From Campylobacter ornithocola (GTDB lineage: Bacteria; Campylobacterota; Campylobacteria; Campylobacterales; Campylobacteraceae): a stretch of 64,000 bases of DNA. The stretch spans positions 744,001 through 808,000 of the forward strand of contig NZ_CP053848.1 of NCBI RefSeq assembly GCF_013201605.1, written 5' to 3'. The stretch's first letter is position 1. Each line of letters starts with the position of its first letter. The notes beneath the pieces were generated by a model. The model was given only the letters and a program-made list of their open reading frames with translations. It was not told the DNA's origin and made no database searches. Positions 54,837-64,000 of this stretch are shown in pieces. The translations under genes and the position numbers were made by a program.

Positions 54837-56896
54837 GAGTATTTATAACTTAACCAAAAACTCCTACCTTCTGTATAGTCTTGATAGCGATTAGCATAAC
54901 CTGTTGGTAGGTCATTTGTTGTTCTTCCTGTTACACCTGGATCAAAAAAGTCAGTGTCTAAAAGATTTTGAATACTAAAGCTAATACTTTGTTGCTTATC
55001 AATTTTATATGTTGTTCCTAAATCTACTATGTAAAAATCTTTATATTTATCCCAAGGCATTGCAGAAACTTTACCTCCTTTGGACTTTGCTATAGTATCA
55101 AGTCTTGCACGAGCTTTTATGTAAGAATTAAATTTACCCTGCTCATAATTTAAACGAATCATAGCAATATGACGAGGTAAATTTTCTATTTTATCTCCCC
55201 CAAGAACATTTTTCTTTCCATCTTTATAGCGATTATCCATAAAAGTATAACTAGAGTTTAAACTAAAACCATTGTAAGAATCTGTATTAAAAGCTATCTC
55301 TAAACCTTTTGTTTGTGTTTTTCCAAGATTGATTATTTTTGAGCAAGTTATCCCATTGTCACAATCAATCCCATTTTGTATGCCTGAAAGTTCTTCTGAG
55401 CTTATTTGATTAGTAAAATTGGTTACAAATGCTGTAATGGAAGAATTTGCAAAATCAAATACTCTAAAATTAATACCTAATTCATAATTGGTGCTTTCTT
55501 CTGGTTTTAAATCTGGATTACCAAAAGATGCGTCTGAAGAATCATAATTGTAATATCCATTGGTAAGTTGTTTAGCTGCTGGAGTTTTATATCCCATTGC
55601 TATTCCACTTTTTAGTGCTATCTTGTCGTTGATATGATAGATTAAGTACAATCTTGGAGTTAATTTAGAGTTGAATAAATCGCTATAAATATAGCGCAAT
55701 CCTGTTGTAAATATTAAATCATCTGTGATGAAATATTCTCCCTCTCCGTATAAAGCTAAAGTAGTTTGATCTAAATTTTTACCTTTTATTTGACTACCTG
55801 CACTAGAACTATCATTTTTTAACATTTCATAATCTATTCTAGTGCCAATACTTGTAACTAAATTACCATAATTTTTTAAATCCCATGGTAAAATAACTTT
55901 ACTCTCTCCTACCCATATTTGACTATGCAAGTCCGGATCTTTTGTGCTACCATATTGTAAATAAGTATTAGTTGTTCCAAAATCATAACTCCCATCATGA
56001 TTTAAGATAATATTATCTTTGAATAATTGTCTTTCGCTTTTTACTGCTTTACTACTTGTAGAATTAACAGATATTTCATTAATATAGCGTTCTATATCAA
56101 AATAAATATTATTATAATCATCAATAGTATAATTTAATCTACCACCAAAACCTAGGCTTGTGAAATACCCTGGACTATGTGAAGCTATTTGATAATTACT
56201 TGGTTTTTGATTTCCAGTATTATCATATACTGGAGTTGGCCATTTTAAATCACTTTCTTGTTTATCATAATATTTAAATCTAGCTGAAAAAGATAATTTG
56301 TCTTTTATAATAGGAGAGGCTATGTAAGCATTAAATCCTCCAGCGTTTCCATATTTTTTGGAATGTTGTTGTAATAAAGTATTAAATTCTATACTTGCTT
56401 CAGCCTTATCAGGATTTTTCTTAGTGATGATATTTATTACGCCACCTACTGCATCACTACCATATAAAGTTGATGCTGGACCTCTTATTACTTCTATTCT
56501 TTCTATCATTGAAGATGGAGGGAGGTATCCTGACTCACTTCCACTAAAACCATTTTCATAAAAACCATTAGCAACGCTTTGTCTTTTTCCATCTATTAAG
56601 ACAAGAGTATATGCACTGCTAAATCCTCTGATACTAAAGTCATATGTTCCTGTTTTGTTCATAGTAATATCAACACCTGGAATATCTGCTATGGCTTCAC
56701 CTATGTCTTTGATGGGTTGTGTTTGTAATTTTTCTTTTGTAATTACAGAAATAGAAGCTGGTGCATCGACTAAATCTTGTTCATAACCGCTTGCAGATAT
56801 AACCGATTCATCAAGCAATACTTGCTCTGATGCTACCAAAGAACTTTGTGAAAATAATGCACATAGCATATATAATCTAATATTTTTAAATGTCAT
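54830..56896 (-). CDS. TonB-dependent ferric-siderophore receptor
   Basis: 688 residues. Signal peptide (cleavage near LVA/SEQ, residue 23), TonB box LDESVISAS just after it, plug domain about 40-155 (DAPASISVITKEKL ... IERIEVIRGPASTLYGSDAVGGVINIITKK) and a 22-strand barrel ending in YKYSF. It imports an iron chelate across the outer membrane. Its ATG overlaps the stop of the CeuE-like gene (ATGA), so receptor and ABC importer are one operon. The ligand is probably a catecholate because of the CeuE-like partner; inferred. Confidence 0.92.
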   Translation of the reverse strand: MTFKNIRLYMLCALFSQSSLVASEQVLLDESVISASGYEQDLVDAPASISVITKEKLQTQPIKDIGEAIADIPGVDITMNKTGTYDFSIRGFSSAYTLVLIDGKRQSVANGFYENGFSGSESGYLPPSSMIERIEVIRGPASTLYGSDAVGGVINIITKKNPDKAEASIEFNTLLQQHSKKYGNAGGFNAYIASPIIKDKLSFSARFKYYDKQESDLKWPTPVYDNTGNQKPSNYQIASHSPGYFTSLGFGGRLNYTIDDYNNIYFDIERYINEISVNSTSSKAVKSERQLFKDNIILNHDGSYDFGTTNTYLQYGSTKDPDLHSQIWVGESKVILPWDLKNYGNLVTSIGTRIDYEMLKNDSSSAGSQIKGKNLDQTTLALYGEGEYFITDDLIFTTGLRYIYSDLFNSKLTPRLYLIYHINDKIALKSGIAMGYKTPAAKQLTNGYYNYDSSDASFGNPDLKPEESTNYELGINFRVFDFANSSITAFVTNFTNQISSEELSGIQNGIDCDNGITCSKIINLGKTQTKGLEIAFNTDSYNGFSLNSSYTFMDNRYKDGKKNVLGGDKIENLPRHIAMIRLNYEQGKFNSYIKARARLDTIAKSKGGKVSAMPWDKYKDFYIVDLGTTYKIDKQQSISFSIQNLLDTDFFDPGVTGRTTNDLPTGYANRYQDYTEGRSFWLSYKYSF

Positions 56897-57822
56897 TTTT
56901 TATCCTTATTTATATCTTTAATTATTTCTTCTAACATAATTTTTATAGATATTAATCCACCGCCTGAGAGGTACCAATATTCAGGATTTATATAAAATAT
57001 ATGATTGTTTTTATATGCATTTGTTTTTTTGACTATAGGATTTTCAATGGTTTTTCTAGCATTTCCCTCACCACCTACTATTGCATCTCTATCTACGACA
57101 AAAATATAATCTGGATTAATTTTAAGAATATATTCAGATGATATGTTTTTTCCGTGAGTACTAACAGATATATTTTCATCTGCTACCTTAACATCTAATA
57201 CATCGTGTATAATTCCAAAGCGAGATTTTGATCCAAATGCTGACATTTTATTAGCATTAGTAAGTATAATCAAACCTTTTTTAGTTGGATTAATTTGTGA
57301 TTTAAAATGATTAATATCTTGCGATAAAACATTAAATTTTTCTTTTACCAGTTCTTTTTTATCAAATATGTCTCCTAAAATATTTAAATTATTCTCAAAA
57401 GAGTTTAAATAATCCTTTGTATCTACTGGTAAATAAAGAGTGGGAGCTATTTCTTCGAAACTTTTAAAATTTTTGGCTTGTCTTCCCGAAACAATGATAA
57501 GATCAGGTTTTAATTTATATATAGTCTCAAAATTTGGCTCTTGAACACCACCAACATTTTCAACATTTTTAAAACTATCTAAATATTTGGGTAAATTTTT
57601 TAATGGCACACCTATGACTTTGTCACTTAAATTTAATTCTTTTAAAGAATCTAAAATACCATAGTCAAACACAATAACTCTATTGGGATTTTTTATCACC
57701 TTAGTGTTGCCTAGCTCGTGTTTTATTTCTAATAATGTCACATTGGAGTCTTCTATATATTCTTGTTTAGAACAACCAAACATTAAAAACATAGCTAATA
57801 TGCAAAAAATAGTTTTTTTCAT
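56893..57822 (-). CDS. ceuE: CeuE-like iron-siderophore binding lipoprotein
   Basis: 309 residues. Lipobox LMFGC with Cys17. Strong resemblance to C. jejuni CeuE throughout: DYGILDSL, GVPLKNLPKYL, GGVQEPNFETI, SGRQAKNF, LTNANKMSAFGSKSRFGIIHDV, NPEYWYLSGG. The siderophore-binding arginines (R114, R201, R245) and the two residues that coordinate iron of tetradentate catecholates (H223, Y284) are all kept, by alignment from memory to R118/R205/R249/H227/Y288. It should deliver ferric catecholate to the permease pair. 73 nt separate it from the ATPase gene. Confidence 0.9.
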   Translation of the reverse strand: MKKTIFCILAMFLMFGCSKQEYIEDSNVTLLEIKHELGNTKVIKNPNRVIVFDYGILDSLKELNLSDKVIGVPLKNLPKYLDSFKNVENVGGVQEPNFETIYKLKPDLIIVSGRQAKNFKSFEEIAPTLYLPVDTKDYLNSFENNLNILGDIFDKKELVKEKFNVLSQDINHFKSQINPTKKGLIILTNANKMSAFGSKSRFGIIHDVLDVKVADENISVSTHGKNISSEYILKINPDYIFVVDRDAIVGGEGNARKTIENPIVKKTNAYKNNHIFYINPEYWYLSGGGLISIKIMLEEIIKDINKDKK

Positions 57823-57895
57823 TTTTATCCTTTTATTTGAATTTTATAAAATACGATTAATCTAATTAAATAGCTAGCCCTTTTTTGACTAGATA

Positions 57896-58657
57896 TTATT
57901 CTCCAAAATACATACAAATTTTTTTATTATTTATAGAATGTATAGGAATATCCATATTGAAAATATTTTTTAAGACTTGCGTATTGATAATTTCATCAAC
58001 ATTACCATTTTTAATCACTTCTCCATTTTTCATAGCAATAATATAATCTGAATAAATAGAAGCAAAATTAATATCATGTAAAACAACTATTATGCCTTTG
58101 TTATACTCTTTTGCTAAATTTTTAATAATTTTCATAATTGAAACCGAATGCTTCATATCAAGATTATTTAATGGTTCGTCTAAAAATATATATTCTGTAT
58201 CTTGTGCAATAATCATTGCGATAAAAGCCCTTTGTTTTTGTCCTCCGCTTAAAGTATCTAAAAATCTGTCTTTAATATCTTGTAAATTCATATATTCTAT
58301 AGCTTCGTTGATTTTTTCTTTGTCTTTGATATTTAACTTTCCTTGAGAATAAGGAAATCTGCCAAAGGATACTAATTCCTCTACTGTTAGTTTGATATTT
58401 AAATTATTTTGTTGCTTTAATATAGAAAGTATTTGAGCTAAGTTATTTTCTTTATAAGAATGAATATTTTTTCCTTTGACAATAACCTCTCCGCTATCTG
58501 CTTTCATTAATCTACTTGCTAAAGCTAATATAGTACTTTTTCCAGCCCCATTGGAACCTATTATAGAGGTTAATTTTCCTTTTTCGAAACTAACGTTAAT
58601 ATTTTTTATAATAGTCTTGTTATTATATTTTTTTTCAATATTTTTTAGTTCTATCAT
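57896..58657 (-). CDS. ceuD: Iron-siderophore ABC transporter ATP-binding protein
   Basis: 253 residues. Walker A GSNGAGKST near residue 35, signature LSGGQKQRAFIAM, Walker B YIFLDEPLNNLD, switch His in VVLHDINF. FecE/FepC-type ATPase. Its start overlaps the upstream permease stop by 4 nt. Confidence 0.92.
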   Translation of the reverse strand: MIELKNIEKKYNNKTIIKNINVSFEKGKLTSIIGSNGAGKSTILALASRLMKADSGEVIVKGKNIHSYKENNLAQILSILKQQNNLNIKLTVEELVSFGRFPYSQGKLNIKDKEKINEAIEYMNLQDIKDRFLDTLSGGQKQRAFIAMIIAQDTEYIFLDEPLNNLDMKHSVSIMKIIKNLAKEYNKGIIVVLHDINFASIYSDYIIAMKNGEVIKNGNVDEIINTQVLKNIFNMDIPIHSINNKKICMYFGE

Positions 58658-59589
58658 ATTCTATGTCCTTTTAGTATCAAATATATAAAATAAATTCCAC
58701 CTAGAAAATTTATAACCACACTAATGGTTGTATTAAAATGAAATATTTTAGAGGTAATAAAAACTCCACTTATCAAGACAAAAACGCTAATAAGTATTGT
58801 AAGAGGGATTAAAATTGCGTGTTTGTATGTTTTAGCTATTTCATAAGTGATATTTACAACTAAAAGACCTAAAAAAGTAATAGGACCAACCAAAGCTGTG
58901 CTAATAGATATTAAAATAGCTACAAAAATAAGATTTTTTTTAACAAAATAATCATAGGAAATTCCCAAATTGATAGCATTATCTCTCCCTAGTGATAAGA
59001 CATCTAAATATTTAAAATCTTTTAATAGTAAAAATAAGATAAAACACAACATTGCACAAGATAATAAAATAAGCTCAACTTGAATATTATTAAAACTAGC
59101 AAACATACGACCTTGTACTACCATAAACTCATTTGGATCAATCAAAACTTCAAAAAATAAAGATAAAGAAGAAAATAAAGTTCCAAAAATAAGTCCTAAT
59201 AGCAATATAAAATAAATATTTGCGTTGCTTTTAAATAAAATTTTATAAAATATTAATGTAAAAATTATCATACAAGAAAGACTGATGAAAAAATTAATTT
59301 CTTGATTAATAACGCTAATATTACCAGAACTTAGAAAGAATACTAATAAAGTTTGTATTAATATATACAAAGAGTCTAATCCTATAATACTAGGAGTTAA
59401 AATTTTATTATTTGTAATTGTTTGAAAAATAATTGTTGAAACTGAAATGCAAATTGATACTAATATGATAGAAAATAACTCTAAAACCCTTTTTTTAAAA
59501 ATATACATAGAAAAATCAAAATCAATCATTATGTATGCAAGAGATAAAATACATACCATGAAAATCAATAAATAAAATATTTTACGCAT
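58654..59589 (-). CDS. ceuC: Iron-siderophore ABC transporter permease (second)
   Basis: 311 residues, FecCD family, about nine to ten membrane helices. Typical segments are ILTPSIIGLDSLYILIQT and the cytoplasmic coupling region with GRDNAINLGISYDYF and ALVGPITFLGLLVVN. It pairs with the upstream permease. Overlaps both neighbours by 4-8 nt. Confidence 0.9.
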   Translation of the reverse strand: MRKIFYLLIFMVCILSLAYIMIDFDFSMYIFKKRVLELFSIILVSICISVSTIIFQTITNNKILTPSIIGLDSLYILIQTLLVFFLSSGNISVINQEINFFISLSCMIIFTLIFYKILFKSNANIYFILLLGLIFGTLFSSLSLFFEVLIDPNEFMVVQGRMFASFNNIQVELILLSCAMLCFILFLLLKDFKYLDVLSLGRDNAINLGISYDYFVKKNLIFVAILISISTALVGPITFLGLLVVNITYEIAKTYKHAILIPLTILISVFVLISGVFITSKIFHFNTTISVVINFLGGIYFIYLILKGHRI

Positions 59590-60547
59590 TTGTTTTCTTT
59601 CTTAGTAAAATCCAAACAAATAAAACACCTCCAATAATACCAACAGTTAAATTTATAGGGATTTCAAATGGATGGATAATAGTTCTTGATAAAATATCAC
59701 ATACCAGTAAAAACGCAGCCCCAAGTATTGCAGTATAAAAAAGGACGGCTTTTAAATTATCACCTTTATATATTGAAACTATATTTGGTATAACAAGACC
59801 TAAAAAAGGTATCACTCCTATTGTTAAAACTACAATAGAAACTACAATAGAAACTATGATTAACCCTATATATAAAATAGTATTATATGAAACACCTAAA
59901 TTTAAAGAAACATCCTTACCCATACCAACAATAGTGATTTTATTAGCAAAAAAATAAGCAATGATAAAAATAGGAATACTTATAAATAATATTTCATAAT
60001 TTCCTATCATAATAGATGAAAAATTACCTTGCAACCAGCCTTGAATATTTTGTATCATATTGTTTTCATAAGCAAAAAAAGTTGTAATAGAGTTAATGAC
60101 ACCCCCAAACATTAACCCAACTAAAGGAACAAAAACAATTTCTTTTAGCTTTATTTTTTGAAGTATTTGGATAAAAATAACACTACCAATAAGAGTAAAA
60201 ATAAAAGCTATAAAAATTTGATAAATAAAATTAAATCCACTAAAAAACAACATACAAATTAAAATTCCAAATTTAGCACAATCCATTGTTCCAGCAGTTG
60301 TAGGAGATACAAATTTATTTTGAGTAAGTTGCTGCATAATCAAACCACATATACTCAAACTCATACCTGTAATGATAATAGAAATTAATCTTGGCAGTCT
60401 AACAATTGTCAAAATTTCCATTTCTTCTTGAGTTAGAGACATGATATTAAACATAGAAATGTCTTTAACACCTATAAAAAGACTAACTAAAGAAAGAAAT
60501 ATTAGCATAGGTATTAAAAGATTAAGTCTAAAAAAATATTTAATCAT
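59582..60547 (-). CDS. ceuB: Iron-siderophore ABC transporter permease (first)
   Basis: 321 residues from the ATG at 60547. FecCD family: RLPRLISIIITGMSLSICGLIMQQLTQN, KFVSPTTAGTMDCAKFG, GMGKDVSLNLGVSY, IGVIPFLGLVIPNIV. An in-frame TTG at 60685 would add 46 residues with no family counterpart and no good ribosome site, so I prefer the ATG, although it too lacks a strong one. An AT-rich dyad (AATAATATTAATTATCAAA, 60560-60578) just upstream could be a Fur box, but the match is weak. First gene of the operon. Confidence 0.85.
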   Translation of the reverse strand: MIKYFFRLNLLIPMLIFLSLVSLFIGVKDISMFNIMSLTQEEMEILTIVRLPRLISIIITGMSLSICGLIMQQLTQNKFVSPTTAGTMDCAKFGILICMLFFSGFNFIYQIFIAFIFTLIGSVIFIQILQKIKLKEIVFVPLVGLMFGGVINSITTFFAYENNMIQNIQGWLQGNFSSIMIGNYEILFISIPIFIIAYFFANKITIVGMGKDVSLNLGVSYNTILYIGLIIVSIVVSIVVLTIGVIPFLGLVIPNIVSIYKGDNLKAVLFYTAILGAAFLLVCDILSRTIIHPFEIPINLTVGIIGGVLFVWILLRKKTNA

Positions 60548-60770
60548 AATGTAAAACCAAATAATATTAATTATCAAAATTGAAATACTATTAAAAATAT
60601 TCTTAATTTTATATAAATTATGATATTTAAAATCAAAATTATTAATATGTTTTTGGTGGAGATGTTTTATTATAAATAATTTCAAAAAATATTTTCTGTA
60701 TGTTTTTGTATAATTCTTATTTTATTTTCACTATATTATAATAAAGCTAATTTTAAAATAGAGGTTTGAG

Positions 60771-61439
60771 TTGTTTTTTATAAAAATTATTTTAGTTTTA
60801 CTTTTAAATTCTTTTATGTTTGCTTCAAATTTTGATGAAGTAAAACTAGCTTTGATTAGAGAATTTAAGACAAATTATCCGCAGTTAGAAATTATTTCTT
60901 TAGATCTTAACACTCAATCAAGTCTACCAGTAGATTTTAATCAATATATTTTTTTAAAATTAGGTAATCATAACTTTGACAAAGCTGATGGTTTTATCAA
61001 AGCTGAATTTAAAACTCCAGAACAACATAAAAAAAATATATTTTTTAAATATTTTTTAAAAGCAAAATTAGAAGTTTTACAAAGCACACGTCCTATTTCG
61101 CGTAATGAAAATTTAAGTCCTGCTAGTTTTAAAATTTTAAAAATTCCATTTGATAAAGCTCCACAAGGTGTGTTAAAAAAAGATGAAATTGTAAATTTAG
61201 TTGCAAAAAGTAATATTAGAGAAAATATGATTTTAAAATATAATATGTTTAAAACAAAAACTCTTATACAAAGAAATGATTCTGTTTATGGGGTTATTAA
61301 AGATGGTGATTTGAGTATGATTATAGAATTAAAAGCCTTGCAAAGTGGAAATTTAAATCAAAGAATTAGACTTAAAAATAAAGATGGAAAAGTTGTGCAT
61401 GGAAAAGTTATTAGTAAAAATTACGTGGAGCTTAAATGA
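60771..61439 (+). CDS. flgA: Flagellar P-ring assembly chaperone FlgA
   Basis: 222 residues from a TTG with AGAGG 8 nt upstream. Signal peptide (cleavage near residue 17, MFA/SN). SAF/ChapFlgA domain in the C-terminal half: VLQSTRPISRNENL ... LVAKSNIRENMIL ... IQRNDSVYGVIKDGDLSMIIELKALQSGNLNQRIRLKNKDGKVVHGKVI. It acts in the periplasm on FlgI. Its stop overlaps the ubiX start. Confidence 0.92.
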   Translation: MFFIKIILVLLLNSFMFASNFDEVKLALIREFKTNYPQLEIISLDLNTQSSLPVDFNQYIFLKLGNHNFDKADGFIKAEFKTPEQHKKNIFFKYFLKAKLEVLQSTRPISRNENLSPASFKILKIPFDKAPQGVLKKDEIVNLVAKSNIRENMILKYNMFKTKTLIQRNDSVYGVIKDGDLSMIIELKALQSGNLNQRIRLKNKDGKVVHGKVISKNYVELK

Positions 61440-62020
61440 GAAAAATTTTAGTAGGAATTAGTGGAGCTAGTTCTTGTGAATTGGGTTTTATGTTGTTGGA
61501 AAATTTAAAAGAAAAAGCAGATATTTTTGCTATTGTAACTAAAAATGCTAGAATTAGCTTTACAAAAGAAAATTCACTTTTAGAAAATATAGATTTTATG
61601 GGTTTTATAAAAGAAAAATTTGATCTTTGTCATGTAAAATTTTTAGATAATGAAGATATTAGTCAAAATGTAGCAAGTGGTTCTTTTGGTATAGAAACAA
61701 CTTTTATCACACCTTGTTCTATTAATACTTTAGCTAAAATTTCTTGTGGAATTAGTGATAATTTACTTACAAGAGCTGCAGGAGTGGCTTTGAAAGAGCG
61801 TAAAAAGCTTATACTTGGAGTAAGAGAAATGCCCTACTCTACTTTAAATTTAGAGCAAATGACTAAACTTTCTAGTTATGGTGTTATCATTGCTCCTCCT
61901 GTAATGGCAAGTTATGCTAAGGTTGATAATTTAAAAAAATTATATGAATTTATCATAGGAAAATGGCTTGATCTAGCAAATATTGAGCATAATTTATACC
62001 AAAGATGGCAAAATGGCTAG
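61436..62020 (+). CDS. ubiX: UbiX-family flavin prenyltransferase
   Basis: 194 residues. GISGASSCELGFMLLENL near the N-terminus, TPCSINTLAKISCGISDNLLTRAAGVALKERKKLILGVREMP in the middle, and IIAPPVMASY are the family's FMN and prenyl-phosphate binding motifs. It makes prenyl-FMN for a UbiD-type decarboxylase. Overlaps flgA by 4 nt and coaD by 8 nt. Confidence 0.93.
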   Translation: MRKILVGISGASSCELGFMLLENLKEKADIFAIVTKNARISFTKENSLLENIDFMGFIKEKFDLCHVKFLDNEDISQNVASGSFGIETTFITPCSINTLAKISCGISDNLLTRAAGVALKERKKLILGVREMPYSTLNLEQMTKLSSYGVIIAPPVMASYAKVDNLKKLYEFIIGKWLDLANIEHNLYQRWQNG

Positions 62021-62492
62021 TTGTATATACCCAGGGACATTTGATCCTATCACTAATGGGCATTTAGATGTGATTATTAGAGCAAGTAAGATGTTTGAAG
62101 AAGTGGTGGTTGCCATAGCTAAGAGTGAGAACAAAAAGCCTATGTTTAACTTAGAACATAGAGAAAAAATGGTAAAAATTGCTACAAAAGACTTAAAAAA
62201 TGTTAAAATTGTGACTTTTGATAACTTACTAGTAGATCTTGCTAAAAATTTGCAAATAAATATCATTATAAGAGGTTTAAGAGCAGTAAGTGATTTTGAG
62301 TATGAATTGCAACTTGGTTATGCAAACCATATGCTTTGGGAGGATTTTGAAACCATATATCTTATGCCAAATTTAAAAAATTCTTTTATTTCAAGTTCTA
62401 TAGTAAGATCTATTTGTGTATATAATGGCGATGTGGGTAAACTTGTGCCAAAAGAAATCATACCTTTGTTAAAGGAGAGAAATTGTATATAG
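62013..62492 (+). CDS. coaD: Phosphopantetheine adenylyltransferase
   Basis: 159 residues from the ATG at 62013; an in-frame upstream start at 61983 would add ten residues before the conserved CIYPGTFDPITNGH and is unlikely. Nucleotidyltransferase signatures TNGHLDVI and the C-terminal SSSIVRSI (ISSTxxR type) are seen. Penultimate step of coenzyme A synthesis. Overlaps tmk by 10 nt. Confidence 0.96.
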   Translation: MASCIYPGTFDPITNGHLDVIIRASKMFEEVVVAIAKSENKKPMFNLEHREKMVKIATKDLKNVKIVTFDNLLVDLAKNLQINIIIRGLRAVSDFEYELQLGYANHMLWEDFETIYLMPNLKNSFISSSIVRSICVYNGDVGKLVPKEIIPLLKERNCI

Positions 62493-63067
62493 CTTTTGAA
62501 GGAGTTGATTGTGTGGGTAAAAGCACGCAAATAGAACTTTTAAAAAAACATTTTTCTGATGCATTTTTTACTAAAGAACCAGGTGGAAGTGAGCTTGGGG
62601 CACATTTGAGAAAAATTTTACTAGAAAGCAAAATACAATTTTCCAAAAAAGCTGAGCTTTTGCTTTTTTTAGCAGATAGAGCAAATTTGATCGATATGTA
62701 TTTAACGCAAAATAAAAACAAACTTATCATTTCAGATCGTAGTTTTATCTCTAACATGGCTTATGCAAGATGTGATTTTGATCAAAATATTTTATTTGAG
62801 TTAAATTCTTTTGCTACAGGTGGGATTTTTCCACAAAAGGTTGTATTTTTATATGGCTCTAAAGAGCTTATTGCACAAAGACTTTCTAAAAAAGATCTAG
62901 ATAGTATTGAAAAAAGAGGAATTGAGTATTTTTTAAATATACAAAATGCTTTAGAAGAAACTTTAGAGTTTTTAAAGACTAAAATAGATATAAAAATTTT
63001 AAAATTAGATGCATCTTTGAGTATTGAAAATTTACATGAAAAGATTAAGGGATTTATAGATGATTAA
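62483..63067 (+). CDS. tmk: Thymidylate kinase
   Basis: 194 residues from a TTG with AAAGGAGAG at the right distance. P-loop EGVDCVGKST near residue 6, TKEPGGSELG, and the DR(S/Y)-type motif SDRSFISNMAYA. Phosphorylates dTMP. Overlaps hisS by 8 nt. Confidence 0.95.
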   Translation: MYIAFEGVDCVGKSTQIELLKKHFSDAFFTKEPGGSELGAHLRKILLESKIQFSKKAELLLFLADRANLIDMYLTQNKNKLIISDRSFISNMAYARCDFDQNILFELNSFATGGIFPQKVVFLYGSKELIAQRLSKKDLDSIEKRGIEYFLNIQNALEETLEFLKTKIDIKILKLDASLSIENLHEKIKGFIDD

Positions 63068-64000
63068 TGCTTTAAAAGGAATGAAAGATTTACAAGATGA
63101 TCAAGCTGCTCTTTATGAAAAAGTGGTAAAAACTTGTGAAGAAGTAGCTAAAAACTATGGGTTTACCTTCATTAATTGTCCACATTTAGAACTTACTAAG
63201 CTTTTTAAAAGAAGCGTTGGAGAAAGTTCTGATATAGTTGGCAAAGAAATGTATGAATTTGTTGATAAAGCAGGTAATGATGTGTGTTTAAGGCCTGAAG
63301 GAACAGCTGGAGTAGTAAGATCATATATAGAAGCTAAAATGGACAAGATTCAAAGTGTTAAAAGATGGTTTTATCATGGTTCTATGTTTCGCTATGAAAG
63401 ACCGCAAAAAGGAAGACTACGCGAATTTCATCAATTTGGGGTAGAAAGCTTTGGTATAGCAAGTGTGTATGAGGATGCGAGCATTATTTTAATGCTAAAT
63501 GAAATTTTTAGACGCTTAGAAATTCATACAAGCTTGAAAATTAATTCTTTAGGTTGTAAAGAATGTATGAGGAAATATAAAGAAAAACTTATAGCTTTTT
63601 TAAATTCCAAAGAAGGTTTTTGTGAGGATTGTTTAAGAAGAAAAGATTTAAACCCTATTAGAGTGCTTGATTGCAAAAATGACCATTGTCAAAGTTTAAT
63701 TGAAAACGTGCCAAAACTAAGTGAAAATTTATGCGAGTATTGCAAGAAAGATTATGAAAAATTACAAAAGCTTTTAAAAGAAAATGATATTGAGTTTGAA
63801 TGTGATGAGAAATTAGTGCGAGGGCTTGATTATTATTCCAAAAGTGCATTTGAGTTTGTTAGTGATGAAATCGGTGCAAAAGCTGCTGTAGCAGGTGGTG
63901 GAAGGTATGATAGATTGATTGAATATTTAGATGGTAAAAGTGGTTATGGCGTAGGTTTTGCTATGGGTATAGAAAGAATTATGGCTATTTTAGAGCAAAA
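63060..64000 (+). CDS. hisS: Histidyl-tRNA synthetase (3' end outside window)
   Basis: Partial: starts at the ATG at 63060 inside the tmk 3' end and stays open for 313 codons to the window end. Class II motifs: KGMKDL start, RPEGTAGVVRSYIE, motif 2 MFRYERPQKGRLREFHQFG, the histidine-specific LVRGLDYYSK and AGGGRYDRLIE, and motif 3 GFAMGIERIMAIL. The insertion domain carries paired cysteines (CKEC, CEDC, CKNDHC, CEYC), probably a zinc site. Most of the catalytic domain is present; the anticodon-binding domain is cut off. Confidence 0.96.
   Translation, partial: MINALKGMKDLQDDQAALYEKVVKTCEEVAKNYGFTFINCPHLELTKLFKRSVGESSDIVGKEMYEFVDKAGNDVCLRPEGTAGVVRSYIEAKMDKIQSVKRWFYHGSMFRYERPQKGRLREFHQFGVESFGIASVYEDASIILMLNEIFRRLEIHTSLKINSLGCKECMRKYKEKLIAFLNSKEGFCEDCLRRKDLNPIRVLDCKNDHCQSLIENVPKLSENLCEYCKKDYEKLQKLLKENDIEFECDEKLVRGLDYYSKSAFEFVSDEIGAKAAVAGGGRYDRLIEYLDGKSGYGVGFAMGIERIMAILEQ

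Noticed and set aside
60560-60578. Fur box upstream of the siderophore operon
   Set aside because: AATAATATTAATTATCAAA is only a loose match in a very AT-rich background; not called as a feature.
60548-60685. 46-residue N-terminal extension of the first siderophore permease
   Set aside because: Sequence is AT-rich and unlike FecCD permease N-termini, and more likely holds the promoter; kept only as an alternative.

Overview
The window is a low-GC, densely packed bacterial chromosome segment from a Campylobacter, most likely of the C. lari group. The assignment rests on gene content and order: aroB-mscS-mtaB-FtsH-like; ctpA-purC-purS-purQ-plsC-crcB-htpG; hydABCD; gltX2-yggT-slt; metG; xerH; murA-moeA; ceu-type iron transport; flgA-ubiX-coaD-tmk-hisS. 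It is supported by poly-G contingency tracts inside surface-protein genes, epsilonproteobacterial-style promoters (extended -10, sigma54, sigma28), and frequent TTG/GTG starts with 4-nt gene overlaps. I see no insertion sequence, prophage or CRISPR array.

Layout. 0-8.1 kb is a surface-protein island: a large Asn-rich passenger-like gene with a G11 tract, then a two-partner secretion pair, an FHA-type TpsA with a C-terminal cysteine pair and its TpsB transporter with a long Asn/Thr linker. 8.2-15.5 kb (+) carries an RCK_C protein, aroB, a mechanosensitive channel, mtaB, an FtsH-like ATPase whose zinc-protease motif is destroyed, and mogA. 15.6-23.3 kb (-) is one ten-gene run from ctpA through purine genes, plsC, crcB and htpG to two tandem rhodaneses. 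clpB (+) follows behind a consensus promoter overlapped by a HAIR-like HspR site. 26.2-30.3 kb is the NiFe uptake hydrogenase hydABCD. 30.3-44.1 kb holds gltX2, yggT, slt, mobB, fbp, metG, an AcfC-like binding protein, yceI, queC, ybeY, a rhomboid protease and a SixA-like phosphatase, plus two separated paralogous PepSY-like genes with the same DccR-like promoter.

44.1-54.8 kb contains the largest gene-free stretch (about 420 bp), an Asp/Glu racemase, xerH, a FlxA-like gene whose ribosome-binding site lies in a perfect hairpin, a phase-variable autotransporter (G10, in frame), an EamA transporter, murA, moeA, tRNA-Gly(GCC), and two loci with clear sigma54 promoters. One of those loci is a single gene broken by an in-frame TAA. 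54.8-60.5 kb (-) is a five-gene iron-siderophore operon: two permeases, ATPase, CeuE-like lipoprotein and TonB-dependent receptor. 60.8-64.0 kb (+) is flgA-ubiX-coaD-tmk-hisS, with hisS running off the end.

The items most worth a second look are the two-partner secretion island, the pseudo-protease FtsH paralogue, the matched direct-repeat promoters of the two PepSY genes, the hairpin over the FlxA-like start codon, the sigma54 gene pair with its nonsense-split member, and the inverted repeat ahead of hydA. All functional calls come from reading motifs and from remembered family knowledge; no database search was run.
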